Below are positions 5,214-7,304 of a stretch of 7,304 nt of DNA, in pieces (positions within the stretch are counted from its first letter, which is position 1; the number at the start of each line of letters is the position of its first letter). This DNA comes from Clostridiales bacterium (GTDB taxonomy: Bacteria; Bacillota; Clostridia; Oscillospirales; Oscillospiraceae): NCBI GenBank assembly GCA_017577345.1, contig PITX01000063.1:1-7304 (forward strand). The letters are read 5' to 3'. A model generated the notes under the pieces. It did no database searches. It was not told the origin of the DNA and worked only from the letters and a program-made list of their open reading frames with translations. The position numbers and the translations under genes were made by a program.

Positions 5214-7178
5214 CTACTGGGATGTACATGGACGCAGAGAAATCGCGACCGCTGTCATATCATCCTCCGCCGGCATCCCTGCAATCAGAAGCGCCGCAAG
5301 CTCCTGCGGTGCATCGCCGCGGAAGGATGCGATTGCCGCCTCGGTCTCCATCCCGCCTGCTCCGTCGCTGACAAGCACGAGCATTTCTCCCCGTTTCAGG
5401 GACAGCTCATATCGCTCCGGTGCGTGCTCTCCTCCCACTCCCATGCCCGGCGGTGTTGTGGCTGTCCCGATTATTTTTACATCCTCCCCATCGCGGAAAT
5501 AGGACGGTGCGCCTCCCCATTTGAAGAGAACTCCTTCGCCGGTGCTCAGGTGCACCTGCAGAAGGTCAACTGTGGAAAAGCAGGTCGCGCCGCGCAGAAT
5601 CTCACAACTGTTGAGCAGCCGCAGAGCCTGTTCCGGTGCGATACCGGAGCGCAATAGGCGTTCCAGAAGCCGTAGGGTATCGCCGCTGCACTGTGCCGCC
5701 CCCTCACCTGTTCCCATGCCGTCGCAGAGAATAACATAGTAATCAAGATTTCTCGCGGCAAAGCAGATGCCTCTGTCACCGCTGATACGGTTTCCGTCTT
5801 TTCCCACGCTGCTGATCCCGACCATCGGCAGATATGCCGCCTCGGATATATCATGCCGCCGCAAAGGGTCTGCTTCCGCACGCAGATATTCGGCAATGCA
5901 AGAGATTTCTTCTGCTACCGCCTGTCTGCTTTCGCGCATTTCCATCCGATAACGCCTGCGGTAAAGCATTCCCTCCAGCTCCTGATTGACTGCCGTCACA
6001 AAGCCCTCGACATGACAGCACTGCTCCCGGAATGCCTCCGGAAAATCCTCCGCCTCAACCACACCGTTTTCAATCATCCTTTTCGCTGTACCGGAAAGCG
6101 CGCTGTAGGTCTCCTGCGCACGGTGCTCCCAACAGCGGTGAAACCTTGCACAGCAGCGGCAGACCCGTTCCGCCGCACCGTCATACACATCCTCTGCTTC
6201 GCTCATGTGTGGTATCGCGTTGCTCTCTCCCAAACAGCCGTAAACAAATTCCAGCGTTTCCGCAGCATTACGCAGAACACTTGTTGCACCGCGCTGTGAC
6301 TCGGAGGTAAGCGCGATGCTCTGCATGCTCCCCTGCCAAAGCAGCACGCCTGCCCCGACGCCCACCGCCACACAAACAGCATTCGGTATGGACGCTGCTC
6401 CCGACAGCAGCAGGCACAGATCGGTTAGGACAAAATATGTGATGGCAGCAGGAAGCTTTTCCCTGCGCTGCAAGACATAACAAATCAAAGACGGCAGCAC
6501 CATTGCGACGGTCATTCCCCGGGAAAATCCGCTTCCCAAATCCAAGGCGATCCCCAGCGCAGCGGCAACCGCAGGGTCGCCCGTTGCGACACAGCAGGCA
6601 GTTGCCAAAAGCAGCCCGAGATCAGCTGCTTTCAGCAAGCCGGACAGTCCTGCGCACACAGCCGCCAGCGTAAAAAGCTGCGCCTTGCGGCTTCCGCAGA
6701 AGCTGCTGCGTAATGCGGCACTGCTCAAACCCGCCATCAGAATTTTTGCGATCAGAAGGACGAGATTTCCCGCATTTCCGCCGAAAAAGGTGATGCCGTC
6801 CAGCAGAGTGCAGACGCCTGCGGAAAGACTCGGAAAAAACCACCGTTTCAAAGGCAGCTCCGTCCCTTGAAATACCGCAGCGGCAGAAAACATCATCAGC
6901 GTCAGTGCAATGTAAGATGCCGCATCTGCACCAAAAAGAACAAGATACCCACCCACCGCACCGAGCATTGCCGTTATACTGCAAATTCCGAACGGTACAG
7001 ACAAAACAAAGCATGCGCCGATTGGCACCGCCTCACCGAAAATTCTTATTCCTGACAGGATGAAGCCTCCGCAGAGCATCAAAAAGCAGTCACGAAGTGC
7101 TCTCTGTTTTGCACTCGGATTTCGATGACGCGTCAGCCATTTCCTTGAAATACGACGATGTGTGCCGACCCCGTTCAT
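5214..7178 (-). CDS. spoIIE: Stage II sporulation protein E, membrane-bound PP2C-type phosphatase
   Basis: SpoIIE dephosphorylates SpoIIAA-P at the asymmetric septum, freeing sigma-F in the forespore, and interacts with FtsZ. From the ATG at 7178 the protein has 654 residues (B. subtilis 827). Layout: a basic N-terminal tail (1-29), about ten hydrophobic segments (about 30-285), a cytoplasmic linker with the family's Cys-rich motif VCRCCARFHRCWE (339-351), then a PP2C domain (about 450-648) with SGD (466-468), CDGMGTG (485-491), FKWGGAPS (552-559), LVSDGAGG (602-609) and DDMTAV (639-644); the acidic residues are the expected metal ligands. The frame continues upstream to an ATG at 7283, but that has no ribosome-binding site, while the one at 7178 follows GGGAGG by 9 bases. 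Family members from Clostridia are often shorter than in Bacillus. The tilS-hpt-ftsH genes found near spoIIE in Bacillus are not directly downstream; the next gene is convergent. Confidence 0.95.
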   Translation of the reverse strand: MNGVGTHRRISRKWLTRHRNPSAKQRALRDCFLMLCGGFILSGIRIFGEAVPIGACFVLSVPFGICSITAMLGAVGGYLVLFGADAASYIALTLMMFSAAAVFQGTELPLKRWFFPSLSAGVCTLLDGITFFGGNAGNLVLLIAKILMAGLSSAALRSSFCGSRKAQLFTLAAVCAGLSGLLKAADLGLLLATACCVATGDPAVAAALGIALDLGSGFSRGMTVAMVLPSLICYVLQRREKLPAAITYFVLTDLCLLLSGAASIPNAVCVAVGVGAGVLLWQGSMQSIALTSESQRGATSVLRNAAETLEFVYGCLGESNAIPHMSEAEDVYDGAAERVCRCCARFHRCWEHRAQETYSALSGTAKRMIENGVVEAEDFPEAFREQCCHVEGFVTAVNQELEGMLYRRRYRMEMRESRQAVAEEISCIAEYLRAEADPLRRHDISEAAYLPMVGISSVGKDGNRISGDRGICFAARNLDYYVILCDGMGTGEGAAQCSGDTLRLLERLLRSGIAPEQALRLLNSCEILRGATCFSTVDLLQVHLSTGEGVLFKWGGAPSYFRDGEDVKIIGTATTPPGMGVGGEHAPERYELSLKRGEMLVLVSDGAGGMETEAAIASFRGDAPQELAALLIAGMPAEDDMTAVAISLRPCTSQ

Positions 7179-7187
7179 ATCCCTGTA

Positions 7188-7193
7188 CCTCCC
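7188..7193 (-). promoter_or_regulatory. Ribosome-binding site that sets the spoIIE start
   Basis: The minus strand reads GGGAGG followed by a 9-base spacer and ATG (7178). Neither of the upstream in-frame ATGs (7283, 7271) has such a site, so the shorter protein is preferred. Confidence 0.75.
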
Positions 7194-7218
7194 TGTCGTG
7201 CAGTCCCGATTTGCCCCG

Positions 7219-7251
7219 ATTTTATCACGGCAAGCATGGGTATGATGTCGG
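7219..7251 (-). promoter_or_regulatory. Candidate spoIIE promoter, extended -10 and 21-base spacing
   Basis: On the minus strand TAAAAT (7224-7219) is preceded by TGA, an extended -10. No -35 stands at 17 bases, but CCGACA (7251-7246; 4 of 6 to TTGACA) stands 21 bases upstream. B. subtilis spoIIE and spoIIG promoters have this unusual 21-22 base spacing and are activated by phosphorylated Spo0A. The start would be near 7212, about 34 bases before the ATG. Confidence 0.5.
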
Positions 7252-7268
7252 GAAATACAACGGGAAAT
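7249..7268 (-). repeat. Direct repeat ATTTCCCG, two copies upstream of spoIIE
   Basis: Plus-strand cgggaaat occurs at 7249-7256 and 7261-7268, 12 bp apart, about one helical turn, with the first copy touching the candidate -35. A similar TTTCCCGA element is duplicated before the YchF-family gene. Confidence 0.35.
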
Positions 7269-7269
7269 C

Positions 7270-7283
7270 ATGTCGTTTGACAT
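7270..7283. promoter_or_regulatory. Palindromic Spo0A-box-like site upstream of spoIIE
   Basis: ATGTC and GACAT flank GTTT. The minus strand contains TGTCAAA, 6 of 7 to the 0A-box core TGTCGAA and fitting the TGTCRAA form; the plus strand reads TGTCGTT. A further TGTCG lies 25 bp away, at the candidate -35 (7246-7250). The position fits activation of spoIIE by Spo0A, but this is inferred from motif and gene identity. Confidence 0.35.
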
Positions 7284-7304
7284 TTTCGTGCGGCAATGCT
7301 ATGA

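Noticed and set aside
7179..7283. Upstream extension of SpoIIE by 35 residues to the ATG at 7283
   Set aside because: There is no ribosome-binding site, the peptide is unlike SpoIIE N-termini, and the extension covers the likely promoter; the ATG at 7178 has GGGAGG at the right distance.
1..7304. tRNA, rRNA, insertion sequences, attachment sites
   Set aside because: No cloverleaf, rRNA segment, transposase frame or terminal inverted repeat was seen.

Overview
The window looks like chromosome of an anaerobic, endospore-forming Gram-positive bacterium of the Clostridia, most probably Oscillospiraceae/Ruminococcus-like. The reasons are a recognisable SpoIIE, a large secreted protein with BspA-type leucine-rich repeats and the CxxC / 'APTCTEKGYTTHTC' modules common in gut Ruminococcus surface proteins, and Gram-positive style ribosome-binding sites and extended -10 promoters. 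The lineage is inference; there is no rRNA or other decisive marker.

Layout. (1) Positions 1-3660, minus strand: one very long open frame of 1220 codons that runs off the left edge. It encodes a signal peptide, a BMP/PnrA-type nucleoside-binding domain, a short LRR block, a Cys-rich linker, then two highly regular 69-bp LRR arrays (9 and 6 units) and the start of a Cys-rich C-terminal region. (2) Positions 3661-4031: divergent intergenic region. On the minus strand it carries what looks like a structured leader RNA ending in an intrinsic terminator, in front of the BMP-LRR gene. On the plus strand it carries an extended -10 promoter for the next gene. (3) Positions 4032-5105, plus strand: a divergent YchF/OLA1-type P-loop NTPase with C-terminal TGS-like (DUF933) domain. 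(4) Positions 5106-5213: a convergent intergenic region with a bidirectional terminator and a second palindrome. (5) Positions 5214-7178, minus strand: SpoIIE, the sporulation PP2C phosphatase, with a plausible Spo0A-type promoter just upstream.

The three genes are transcribed separately (divergent, then convergent) and do not form an operon. YchF and SpoIIE are housekeeping or sporulation functions. The accessory part is the BMP-LRR gene: no ABC permease or ATPase gene lies in the window and the protein has no lipobox, so it does not look like an ordinary transporter lipoprotein. The most interesting observation is its 5' leader. A closing stem, two internal hairpins and a terminator are arranged so that the 3' strand of the closing stem could also pair with the 3' arm of the terminator, which is the layout expected of a riboswitch or attenuator. 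I do not recognise it as a known class. It is a prediction from sequence only.
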